Assembly: GCF_932294415.1 (NCBI RefSeq)
Contig: NC_065541.1
Location: 50,384,290-50,448,289 of the forward strand
Direction of reading: 5' to 3'
DNA length: 64,000 nucleotides
Source: Quercus robur
Lineage: Eukaryota > Streptophyta > Magnoliopsida > Fagales > Fagaceae
Shown: positions 22,580-33,200 of the stretch, in pieces
Layout: each line of letters opens with the position of its first letter
Position numbering within the stretch: position 1 is the first letter of the stretch
Translations under genes and position numbers: made by a program
Notes under the pieces: model-generated
The model's input: the letters and a program-made list of their open reading frames with translations, nothing else
Database searches by the model: none
Told to the model about the DNA's origin: nothing

Positions 22580-22980
22580 AGTATCCACATAGACAGATCT
22601 TCCAACAAGCAAGCGAGCTAGTGTGGTACTCCACAGCCCAAAACGGGATAAGGTCGAGTGCATGGTCCGTCTTGATTTCCCTACAACTAATAACGAGGCA
22701 GAGTACGAAACTTTGATAGCATGGTTGGATCTCGCCAAGGCGACAGGGGCTGTAAATATGGTCCTGTGTTGCGATTCCCAGGTAGTGACCAGTCAAGTTA
22801 ACGATGACTATGACTGCAAGAACGAACGGATGAAGAAATACCTAGAGCAAGTGAAGAATCGGGTAGGTGACCTCCAAGTAAAATTTGTTTAGATACCAAG
22901 GGAGGAAAATGAGAATGTCAACCATCTTGCTAAAGTTGTGTTGGCAAAGTACATGCTCATCTCCAGTTAGGTACTATCCT
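22580..22980 (+). pseudogene. Second (archaeal-like) RNase H of the gypsy element
   Basis: After the first RNase H and a stop, a further RNase H-like domain reads FPTTNNEAEYETLIAWLDLA, then LCCDSQVVTSQVN and NHLAKVVLAKYM. The NNEAEY and DSQ motifs are those of the additional RNase H typical of Tat-lineage gypsy elements. Broken by two stops. Confidence 0.78.
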
Positions 22981-23039
22981 TCATTTAAATATCACCATTA
23001 ATAGACGGCATCAGTGTACAAGAAATAGGTCCTAGGGAC

Positions 23040-24268
23040 TATTGGACAACACCAATAATCTCCTACCTAAAGGACGGCGTGTTGCCTGATGGAAAGGAGG
23101 TTACAAGGAAGTTGAAGGTTCAAGCAGCTCGTTTCATTTTGATTAAAGACGTTCTATATAAAAGGGACTTCTCTCAAGCGTACCTGAGGTGCCTCATCCC
23201 TAAGGAGGTAAACTATGTCATGCGAGAAGTCCACGAAGGAGTCCGCAGAAACCATTTTGGATCACGGTTGTTAGTGCACAAACTAATCCAGGTGGGATAC
23301 TACTAGCCAACCATACAGAAGGATGCCTATGCGTACGTCAAAGCTTGCAACAAGTGTCAGAGATTTGGCAACCTCATCAGGCAATCGACAGAAGAGCTCA
23401 CCCCAATGACGGCCCCATGGCTGTCCACTCAATGGGGGTTAGATATCATGGGCCCCTTCCCAATAGCGGTTAGACAATTGAAGTTCCTAGTAGTCGGTAT
23501 AGACTACTTCACTAAGTGGGTCGAAGCTGAAGCCTTGGCCACCATGAAGAAGAAGAATGTCCGAAGCTTTGTATGGAAGAACATCATTTACAAGTACGGT
23601 ATTCCTATAGTGTTGGTCTCGGACAACGGGAAGCAGTTTGACAACGATGCATTCAAAGACATTTGCTCGCAGCTAGGAATTAAGAACCACTACTCATCGC
23701 CTGCCCACCCTTAGGCTAATGGACAAGTTAAGGTCACGAACTGATCCTTGCTCAAAATTATCAAGACTCGGCTTGAGGGGGCAAAAGGTATATGGCCAGA
23801 TGAACTACCAAGTGTTTTATGGGTTTGTGGGCATACAAGACGATGACAAGGATGCCTACAAGGGAGACACCATTTCAACTAGCACATGAAATCAAGGCGG
23901 TCATCCCGACTAAAGTAGGACTTACAAGCTACAGAGTAGGGAATCATGATGAGAGAAAAAATGATGAAGTAATGCGCCTACAACTTGATCTAGTGGATAA
24001 AGTCAGAACAATGGCAGAGCAAAGGTTAACACAATACTAGAACCTCATGGCCAAGCACTACAACTCCAAAGTCAGACACAGGGACTTCCACGTTGAAGAT
24101 CTTGTCTTGAGAAAGGTAACAGGCACCACAAAGGATGCCTCCCAGGGAAAGCTAGGACCTAACTGGGAATGGCCGTACAGAATTGCATTATGGCAAAGGA
24201 AGGGAACATACCACTTGGAGACATTGAAGGGCAAATGTTGCATCACCCATGGAACACGAAGCACCTAA
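23040..24268 (+). pseudogene. Gypsy integrase remnant
   Basis: The HHCC-like region (EVHEGVRRNHFGSRLLVHK, then CNKCQRF) is at about 23220-23370. The core has the first Asp (QWGLDIMGPFP) and second Asp (LVSDNGKQFDN). The third catalytic position reads ANGQVKVTN instead of ANGQVEVTN, so the DDE glutamate is Lys (GAG to AAG). A TAG replaces Gln in HPQANG. The C-terminal segment ends about 24268 (LGPNWEWPYRI). Inactive. Confidence 0.87.
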
Positions 24269-24492
24269 AGAAGTACTACCAATAGATAGTGACGCGAAAA
24301 ACAACATTCATCATTTCCAGTTTACTTCCTTTTAGTTAATTTTTATTATTTACAGTACTTTTAAGCCCAAACGGCAGTTTCCTACTTTTTCTTTTTTAAA
24401 AGAACAATTTCTATGCATATTTATCACATAATAAGAGGAATTATTCAGAAATACCTTGTGCATGCTATCTACATTTCGACATTATCATTATT

Positions 24493-25200
24493 AAGTCCAC
24501 AATGGACAGATTCATCCTAAGGGGTGATTAAGATTATATCAAGTCCATAAGTGGACGGGTTCACCAAAGAGTGAGATGAAATTAGTCTATAGTGGATGGG
24601 TTCATCCTAAGGGGTGATCAAAATTATATCAAGTCCATAAGTGGACAGGTTCACCAAAAAGTGAACTAAAAATTAGTCCACAAGTGGACGGGTTCACCAA
24701 AGAATGAGATGAAATTAGTCCATAAGTGGACGAGTTCATCCTAAGGGGTGATCAAGATTATATAAAGTCCATAAGTGGACGGGTTTACCAAAGAGTGAAC
24801 TAAAAATTAGTCCATAAGTGAACGGGTTCACCAAAGAGTGAGCTGAAATTAGTCCATAAGTGGACAGGTCCATCTTAAGGGGTGATCAAGATTATATCAA
24901 GTCCCTAAGTGGATGGATTCACCAAAGGGTGAGCTAAAAATTAATCCAAAAGTGGACGGGTTCGTCAAAGAATGAATTGAAAGTCCATAAGTGGATGGGT
25001 TCATCCTAAGCGGTAATCAAAGATAATATAAAGTCCATAACTGGATATGGTTCACTTTAAGTGGACGGGTTCATCTCAAGGGACGAGTCAAAATTATAAA
25101 TGGACGGGTTTGTCCAAAGGGATTATCAAAAAGTCATGATAAGACTGACCCACCCCTGAGGATAGCATAAATATTGTAAAGTCCACAAGTAAATAGATGG
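24493..25200 (+). repeat. Tandem repeat array in the gypsy 3' non-coding region
   Basis: About 14 degenerate units of roughly 45-50 bp. Each contains AGTCCATAAGTGGACGGGTTC. Two unit types alternate: one continues with ACCAAAGAGTGAGCTGAAATT, the other with ATCCTAAGGGGTGATCAAG. The array starts about 200 bases after the integrase end. Such arrays are known in Tat/Ogre-type 3' regions. Irregular unit length and lack of distinct spacers exclude CRISPR. Confidence 0.88.
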
Positions 25201-25639
25201 ACGAGTATATTAAATTCTCCAATAAATAGTCAAACTAGCAAGAATTTGGAAATAGAAAGCAATATATGAATGAACAAGCATAAGCGACGAATAAATAGAG
25301 ATAATTAATAAAAGCCCATAAAAAGGCAAATGTTTGGATTGATGGACGAAAATAAGCACAGTTCTCTCAAAAAAGTTAAAAGCTAGAAATTTACAAGTAA
25401 AAAAGAAAAAATCTACGACTGGACGGCAAGGGTATCTTTGGCCTTCTCCTCCACGGTTTGATCCCCTTCAAGGTGACGAGCAACATCCTTCATAGATTTT
25501 TCTTTGTTAACATTAACACCATCACCGTCACCTTGAGGGTTGGGGTTGGTCTCATCGGCGAAGAGCTCGTCGGCTCCTTCGAAGTAGATGGGCTAGGTAG
25601 GAGTTTGAGCCTGGGCATCAATGAAAACATGAGAACGAT

Positions 25640-27690
25640 CTAGGTTAGAGAAGAAGCTTTGACTTGACGGAAGCAGTCGTCAAAACCATCAGCAAAGAAG
25701 CCACCAAGCTCCTTCAAGAGGGCGTTGGAGTCACGGTACTCTCGTACCGCATCCTCCTTGGCCTGACGAAGGTGACGCTTTACCTCCGAGATCTCTGCCT
25801 CCTTATCCTTAAGAATCTTCTTCAACGCCTCAACTTATGCCTCCAACTCCTTCAAAAGCTGCTTTGTATAATCAAGCTCGGTAATCTAGACATCCTTCCA
25901 GGCCGTCAACTCCCTCAGCTTTGAGTCCTTCGCCTCCACCTTCTTCCTCTGACGGGTGATCACCGTCTCGTGGGACATACATCGGTCCATGAGACCTTTC
26001 ATCATGACGACCCCCTACATGAGTCAAAGACTAATGTTAAAACAAGACAACAATGAGAAGTAACGAAGTAAAGAGGACGGAAAAACATACCTGAACCAAA
26101 CTGAATAGGCTCGTCTCCCTCATGGCCCTAGTGGCATGATTGCCCAAGTCTTCATAGTCGTCGTCTTGGATGATGGATGACAACTACTTAAGCGCATACC
26201 CTGAGTCCTCACGAAGGAGGATGGGGTGCTTCTCAGTTACAGGGTCAGCACTCGTCATCAGTCCCTTCCCCTTCCCCTATCCAGGCTTATGGGGCAGCTT
26301 GCCGATGGCAGCAGTCTTACCAACGGTTGGCTCCACAACCACTTTGGGCTTCTTAGGTGGACGGTCCACCTTCTCGAATGGCTTCCTTTTGGTAGACGAA
26401 TTGGCCTGGCCCGTCGCCTTAGGAGGTAAGCTCCCTTCCTACTTTTTCTTAGCAACTTGTTGCTTGATATAAGCTCTTCTCCTGCTTTCTTCCATAAGGT
26501 GGATGAATAAAAGGGTTAGAAGACTTAAAAGAAAAGAAAGAAATCAAGATATTGGGCGACGAACTTACGCTTGTGAACTTGTTTGTCGTAGCGATGGGTT
26601 GCCTTAGTTGGTTTATGACCGTCACAATACCAATGTAGAGTGTCCAAGGTGATGAACTTAGTCCACGATCTCTTGGACAGCTTAGTAGTTGTGAAAATCT
26701 TTTCCAAGAAGCTCCACTCTTCAAGTGTGACTTCTGGATGGTCCCGAGGTGCAATAGGAGATGGTTAGAATATCAAATATAGCAAAAACAGGTAAAATCC
26801 TAATACAGACGGATACATACCGGACAGGGGCATAATGCCCCAGGTTTTGTCCATAGGCATATACTCTTGGTCACTAGGATGACACATCCATTCGTCACCT
26901 TGGATGAAAAAATAGCAACTCTTCCAGTTCCTAATGGAGTCAGGGGTGTCGAATACTAGTCTAAGCAATGGGCTTCTTGGCAAAGAAACTATACATGCAT
27001 CCTAACTGAGTAATTTCAGATGGATTGTAACAATGGACAAACTCTTCCACCGTCATCCTACGTGCCCTGTCGATTATCACCCCATACAGCACTTCGTGCC
27101 CAGAAATACTGTCCAAGCATTCGGAGAGATTTGGGTGACGGCCAATCTAAGATATTGGAAAAGACAACGGTGAAGAGCACTTAGAAGGAACCTAAGTCCC
27201 ACTTTCAGCATCTGCTTATATACACAAATGTCTTCTACACCCTTATAGTAACATTTTTCACATTTGAGGCATAAATGCATCGAAATGTTGATGGGTATCT
27301 GGTACTTCTCCCTAAGTGTGTTGAAGTGTTGTTATTTGACAGACGAGTAGAAATCATTTATCGTCCACAACGGGAGCATAATGAACTCCTTGAATTCATC
27401 AGGGCGCAATGACAAACTAGATGGGGGGCTCATCATTTCATATGCCTTCATTTGAATCACTTTCTGATCCTTCTACATCCAAATCATCATCTTCCGAGGA
27501 AGGTGAGTTGGCAAATGGGACCCTTTCATCTGAAGAGGTGCCGGGGTTGTCCTGACCTAACAGATACACCTCATCGCAGCCCGCTCCCTCGTGGACACAA
27601 GACTGTTCACTCAACGCACTAGACATCTTTCACCTACACATGATGGACAAACCCTAAGACTCTGACAGTCTACATAGACGACGAGTTGGT
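25640..27690 (-). pseudogene. Antisense ORF region of the Tat-type element
   Basis: Opposite to gag-pol, minus-strand pieces read in order: an acidic start at 27626 (SSEDDDLDVEGSESDSNEG); then LKVGLRFLLSALHR and VTQISPNAWTVFLG (27077-27280); FFIQGDEWMCHPSDQEYMP (26765-26983); a Lys/Arg-rich linker; and a helix-rich end (KDKEAEISEVKRHLRQAKED, 25640-25825). This order matches the 'putative gypsy type transposon' proteins (Transposase_28-like, related to plant mobile domains) that Tat-family elements carry antisense. Many stops and frameshifts. Function unknown even in intact copies. Confidence 0.7.
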
Positions 27691-28124
27691 AAAATTTAAA
27701 TAAATGACAAAGGAAATTCAACTAAGGTAAAGAATACTTACCAATTGAGCAAAGCGAAGAAGGCAACAGAAAAAGGTACAGCTGACGTAGCACCAAGTGA
27801 ACGGTAATGCCAAGAAGACGGTAACACCAAAAAGATAGTATGTCGGTTTGGTAAAGAGGACGGTAGTGCTCTTATTGTAGATTCATTGCAGAAAGTGAAA
27901 ATGAAAGGTAAAGGAGCACGTATATACAAAGGTAACGGCACAGAAGACGAAGGACACTTCAGTTCAAGCAATTAACCATTAAAAATGTGCCACGTGTACC
28001 TACAACATTTATGACCCTAGGCTAGGTTGTCAATCAGAACGCATCTCCCAAAGTTAAAGGTAGACCATCACTCCACGAACCCGTCCTAACATTGTATGAC
28101 GAATCCATAGAATGAGGGGGCAAC
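27691..28124. other. Gypsy 3' non-coding region with polypurine tract
   Basis: AC/GA-rich sequence ending in AATGAGGGGGCAAC (28111-28124), a typical polypurine tract just upstream of a 3' LTR. No coding frame. Confidence 0.6.
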
Positions 28125-28709
28125 TGAAGAGGGTAAAATGGATGTAGACGGTCTCATTCTATGGAATCAATCATAAGCGATGGTGCTTTTAGCTCATGAT
28201 CAAGATGAGGGATGAAGACAAAGTGTGTGTACATAAGAAGACGGATCCTCCATGAAGGATAGATGAGAAAATGGATAGATACAAAGTGATGGGGGCAAAG
28301 TCACGTGGCATCCACATGATTTAAGTAGTCCTCAAGAAACCTCAAAAGCAAATATCTTGCATCTCACAATTAACCCTAATAAAAAAAATTGTTATATAGA
28401 AAGAATTTTGTAAAATACGTGCTTTTATGATGATCTTCCTTATAAGGAAAAGTTCCTCTTCCCTAAGAAAGAAAAAGTCAGTTCTACACTACTATAAAAA
28501 CCCCAAAGCACTCACAAACCAAGGTACGCATAATTTCCCCCTAGTTCTGGCACTCTAGAGTTATGAGAAGTTCTCTAACTTAACCTTTGGAGGGTCTTTG
28601 ACCTGTACCACACCGATACTCTCCTAAGGTCTTCTTGTTCTGTGTTGTGCAAGTATTGTCTTGAGCACGTGAGGACTGTGTGACTTACTGACGATTTTCG
28701 GCATCATCA
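28125..28709 (+). repeat. Gypsy 3' LTR
   Basis: The last 320 bp (28390-28709) match the 5' LTR. The polypurine tract at 28111-28124 suggests that the LTR proper starts at TGAAGAGGG (28125), making it 585 bp; the 5' copy lacks this first part. A 13-bp inverted repeat (TCCATAGAATGAG, 28104-28116, and its complement at 28153-28165) brackets the LTR start. Confidence 0.7.
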
Positions 28710-29151
28710 CTAAATAAGGAAATTTACTTTTAGTTCATTCGGAGAAGCGTTTCTCTCTGTTGCGGTGGATTCTCTATAAAAATAAAAAAAAATAAAAAAT
28801 AAAAAAAAAATAAAAAATTTATTTGTGAATGGATTTGAATTTGAATTTTTATTTTTTATTTTTTTGTAGTATAATGGTACAAAAGAAAAGAAAGAAAAAG
28901 TTGCTAGTGAATTTGGAATGTGCTAAAAAAACGTGCCGTTAAATACAGAGACGGATCACTACCGATTTGTTGTCCCCTTTGGTTTTTTTTTTTTTTTTAG
29001 TATCGGCATATCAGCTTTTGTTTTTGACAACGGTGGCTTTAGAATTTATAGTATTTGACGTCTTCACAAGAAAAGAAGGCGTGTTTTCGCATCAATTTTT
29101 GCACGGTAGAGAGGATTTGAAGCAGCCCTGCAGGCTGCTCTGCGTCCGGTA
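28710..29151 (+). other. Upstream region and possible 5' UTR of the LHY-like fragment
   Basis: Contains A/T runs (28782-28870) and a T run before TAGTATCGGC at about 28998. The last 150 bases lead to the ATG at 29152 and include CAGCCCTGCAGGCTGC just before it. It probably holds 5' UTR and promoter remnants; no element could be fixed. Confidence 0.4.
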
Positions 29152-29603
29152 ATGGACACATACTCCTCTGGGGAAGAACTGGTTATTAAGGTGATAATAG
29201 TAGATGAATAGAGAGGGGGGATTATGGTTTAAATTTTGTTATTTTGAGCTTTGATTGCTTGCTTGTTGAAAGTTAAATGTCATACTGAAGAAGCTAAATA
29301 TGTGAACTATGAATTTCTGTTAATGGTAGGCAAGAAAACCATATACAATAACTAAGCAACGGGAGAGATGGACGGAGGACGAGCATAATAAGTTTCTAGA
29401 AGCCTTGAAGCTTTATGGACGAGCATGGCAGCGGATAGAAGGTTACTCTCTTGTACCTTTAATATATATTTGTTTTCTCTGTTAATTTCTTTTCATATAG
29501 TTAATTGGTTATTCAGGTAGGGGCGCAAATTGAACTTTGTGCAATCTATTATACAAATATAGGATGATTGGATTTTAAGAGATATCTTAAGCTGAATCCC
29601 TTG

Positions 29604-29649
<46 letters not shown>

Positions 29650-29825
29650 TATATGCTGTCTCCTGTTAGGAAATGATATGAAATTCTATTTTTATGTACT
29701 TTTCTCTTAATTGGAGATCCGTTGCTTTTTTCTCCTTTTTGTGTTTTACTTGGTGATGCGCAGAACATATAGGAACAAAGACTGCTGTGCAGATCAGAAG
29801 TCATGCACAGAAATTCTTTTCAAAG
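29152..29825 (+). pseudogene. LHY: LHY/CCA1-type MYB clock gene, first three coding exons
   Basis: Exon 1 (29152-29190) encodes MDTYSSGEELVIK. Exon 2 (29330-29441) encodes [19 protein letters not shown] and on to GRAWQRIE. Exon 3 (29764-29825) encodes EHIGTKTAVQIRSHAQKFFSK. All three introns have GT donors, the two internal ones have AG acceptors, and the phase is kept throughout. This is a complete SHAQKYF-type single MYB repeat (SHAQKFF here), the DNA-binding domain of LHY/CCA1/REVEILLE proteins, which bind evening-element promoters in the nucleus. The SGEELVIK start favours LHY. A TA microsatellite lies in intron 2. The third intron is interrupted by a copia element at 30065. No further LHY exon was found up to 36000, so the gene is probably a truncated duplicate. 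Confidence 0.82.
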
Positions 29826-30059
29826 GTCAATTGCTACCTTCTCACCTTATGCTTGTATGAGATGTATTTTTTCAATTGCAAACAATATCTTTACTCTTGT
29901 TTACAGTTATGGTTCATTAGTTCTCTCTTGAAACACTGTCGATAATTTTTATTCTCTTATTATATTTCATATAGCTCCATCATTGTGTATTACTAGTTTT
30001 CTTCGCATTTAACTATATGATAGAATGGTGTTTGAGAGGGGACAAATTTTTTTGTTGTT
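29826..30059 (+). other. Start of intron 3 of the LHY-like gene
   Basis: Begins with the GT donor at 29826. T-rich, intron-like sequence up to the copia insertion site. No exon seen. Confidence 0.5.
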
Positions 30060-30064
30060 CTTAC

Positions 30065-30248
30065 TATTAAGAATATAAAGTGTGAGAAAGACTAAATAAT
30101 CTGTATATTGATGTAAGTATAATAATGTACAATAGAGAGCCTTATATAGGCTAGATATGTGTGCAGTACAAGTAAAATGAGTAAATTACAAGTACAGTAT
30201 ACTGGGCTAAGCCCAATGGGCTAAACTAGTCTAAGCTATACACTAACA
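30065..30248 (-). repeat. Copia 1 LTR (3' LTR of the element)
   Basis: On the plus strand it runs TATTAAGAATATAAAG to ACACTAACA. The first TG has mutated to TA relative to the other LTR. The polypurine tract TTTGAGGGGGGA (minus strand, 30249-30260) adjoins it and overlaps the polyprotein stop. Confidence 0.92.
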
Positions 30249-30255
30249 TCCCCCC

Positions 30256-33200
30256 TCAAACTCGAGGTGGCAAGGAGGAAGCCAACTGGAGTTTGGATAT
30301 AAGATCTCGAAGACGACCAGGCAGGTAAGTCTTGGTAAAGATATCAGCAGGCTGGTCAGCAGAGGAGATGGAGAATAACCTGAGATTTCCTTTCTTAAGA
30401 TGCTGGCGAGTGATGTGGCAGTCAATCTCAATATGCTTAGTGCGTTCATGGAAGACATCATTATGAGCAATGTAGATAGCACTACGATTGTCACAATAAA
30501 GAGGAGTGGAAGTGGGCTGTGGAGCATCCATGTCAGCCAAGAGCCAGCAAAGCCAAACAAGCTCACAAGTGGTGTCGACAAGGGCACGATACTCAGCCTC
30601 AGTACTGGAACGGGAAACCACATCCTGCTTCTTGCTGCGCCACGAGACCAGAGAAGTACCTAACAAGAAACAGAAACCTGTGATAAAGCATCGATCAGTC
30701 GAATCACCTACCCAGTCAGCATCTGAATAAACATGAAGCTCGAGAGAAGATCGAGAGGAGTAATGCAGACCATGATAAAGTATGCCTTTGACATATCGGA
30801 GAATCCGAAGAACAGCAGCATAGTGGACAGAACGAGGTGCATCCATGAACTTACTAACCATACCCACGGCATGTGAAATATCCGAACGAGTAATAGTAAG
30901 ATAGATCAAACTGCCAACCAACTAACGATAGTGAGTAGCATCGGATATAGGTTCACCGTCCAAGGGTGTGAGCTTTGCATTGTATTCCAAAGGAGTGGAA
31001 ACAGTCTTGTTATCAGTGACACCGGCTTTGGAGAAAAGATCAAAAGCATATTTAGCCTGGGAAAGATAGTATCCATTAGAGGATGAGGTAACCTCAAGCC
31101 CAAGAAAATAGCTAAGAGTGCCCAAATCTTTCATCTCAAAATGCTGACTAAGGAAGTTCTGAAGAGAACGGATACCTGCAGAATCATCTCCAGTAATAAT
31201 CATATCATCAACATAAAGAAGAATAAGAGTGATACCAGTAGAAGATCTTCGAACAAAGAGAGCAGTGTCATGAGGACTCGAAGTGAAACCCTGCTGAGCA
31301 ACAACTGAGCTAAACTTTTCAAACCAAGATCGAGGAGCCTACTTGAGGCCATAAAGAGCACGGCGAAGGCGGCAAACTTGATTGCTTGAGTGTGGATAGC
31401 CAGGGGGTGGTTGCATGTACACTTCTTCATGGAGGTCTCCATTGAGGAAAGCATTCTTCACATCCATTTGTTAAAGAGGCCAACGGCGAACAGCAGCCAC
31501 AGCAATGAGACATCTAACAGATGTAAGACGAGCAACAAGAGCAAATGTTTCCTCATAGTCAATACCATACTCCTGAGTAAAGCCCTTGGCAACTAGGCGA
31601 GCCTTGTATCGTTCAACAGATCCATCAGCCTTGGTCTTGATCTTGTAAACCCACCTACAACCTACTACAGACTGACCATGAGGCAAATCAACCATATCCC
31701 AAGTGTGATTCTTATGAAGGGCATCTAGTTCTTCATTCATAGCTTGCTGCCAAAGAGGGTCAGTATGAGCCTCACGATAGGTGTAAGGTTCATAGAGAGT
31801 GGCAAGAGCAAAAGAGCAATGATAATCAGTGAGATAAGGGGGAGGAATGCTTACCCGAGTGGAACGACGAAGTTCAGGACCAATAGGAGACTCAGGAGAG
31901 GGTGGTGCCACAGGATCCAAGACAGGCGGGTCATATGCCGGAGACAGGACCGGAGATGAGTCGTCTGGAGAGGCAGTCGATGTTGAAGAATCCTCCACAA
32001 GTTCAGGATAGAGAGGGAGGAAAAGATCAGTAAAAATGGGAGACTCTGAGGAAGAAAATGTAGGAAACTGCTGAAAACTCGTGAAAGGACGATGTTCCCA
32101 AAACTCAACATGACGGGAGACACGAAGGCGATGAGAATTGGGATCATAGCAGCGAAACCCTTTTTGAGACACACCATAACCAAGGAAACAACATAGACGA
32201 GTACGAGGTTGGAGCTTTGTTCGTTCATGAGGAAGAAGAGAGACAAAGCAAGCACAACCAAAAACCCGAAGAGAGGAGTAGTCAGGAGTTTGACCATAAA
32301 GAAGCTCAAATGGTGATTTGTTGTGTGTAGTTGGTGAAGAAATACGATTAATAGTGTGCACAGCAGTGAGTGTGGCCTCACCCCAAAAGCGCTCAGGAAG
32401 AGAGGCAGAAATGAGAAAGGTGCGAACAACATCAAGAATGTGACGATGTTTTCGTTCTGCACGACCATTTTGTTGAGAGGTGTAAGGACAAGACCGCTGA
32501 GGGAGAGTACCATGTCTGTCTAAAAAGGATAGGAAAGATTTATCATTATATTCTTGAGCATTATCTGATCGAAAGACTTTAACGGTGCAATTGAACTGTG
32601 TTTCAATCATTTTATGAAATGTTTGGTAAATAGACACAAGTTCAGACCTGTGGTGAAGCAGATAAATCCAAGTATACCAAGAAAAATCATCCACAAATAT
32701 GACAAAATATTTAGATCCCCCCTCAGTGGAAACAGGTGCAGGACCCCAAATATCAGAATATATAAGATCAAAAGGGGCAGAAGAAAAGGAGTCACTTTTA
32801 TTAAAGGGCAATTTTGTTTGTTTGCCAAAATGACAGGAAGTACAATCAAAATTTTGAAACTAAACTGAACCTAAATGACCTTGAGAAGCTAATAATTGAA
32901 GACGAGATAAGGATGGATGACCAAGACGAGCATGCCATAGATCAGGTGAGGAGGTTGCAGTGGTAGCAGCTACAGAAACAACTTGTGAAGGAATCTTCAA
33001 GTCATGAACCTCAAACATGCGACCAACCTTACGGCCTGTCCCAAGCACTTGACCCATCTGAGGATCCTGCACATCCACACCATGATTAGTAAATAGAAGA
33101 TCTACGCCTAATTCGCAAAGTTGGCCAATAGAAAGCAAATTAAGGGATAACTTTGGAATATGAAAAGTGTCACTAAGGGATAAACAAGGAGAAGAGATTG

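Larger units (their letters stand above)
18772..28709 (+). mobile_element. Decayed Ty3/gypsy element, Tat lineage
   Basis: Two LTR copies (18777-19095 and 28390-28709, about 89% identical by eye) bracket gag, protease, RT, RNase H, a second RNase H and integrase in gypsy order, then tandem repeats and an antisense ORF region. The primer-binding site TTGGCACTGTTTGTAGGAA resembles the Tat type. The second RNase H and antisense ORF also mark the Tat lineage. Every protein domain has stops or frameshifts. No target duplication is evident, probably because the 5' LTR has lost its first part. Confidence 0.88.

Noticed and set aside
24493..25200. Array of repeats that might suggest CRISPR
   Set aside because: Units are degenerate, adjacent and of two alternating types without unique spacers; the array lies inside a plant gypsy element.
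29493..29804. 103-codon minus-strand frame
   Set aside because: It is largely an Ile-Tyr run from the TA microsatellite and lies in an intron of the LHY-like gene.
31851..32513. 220-codon hydrophobic minus-strand frame
   Set aside because: Out-of-frame shadow of the copia integrase/RT region, which reads correctly in the overlapping frame.
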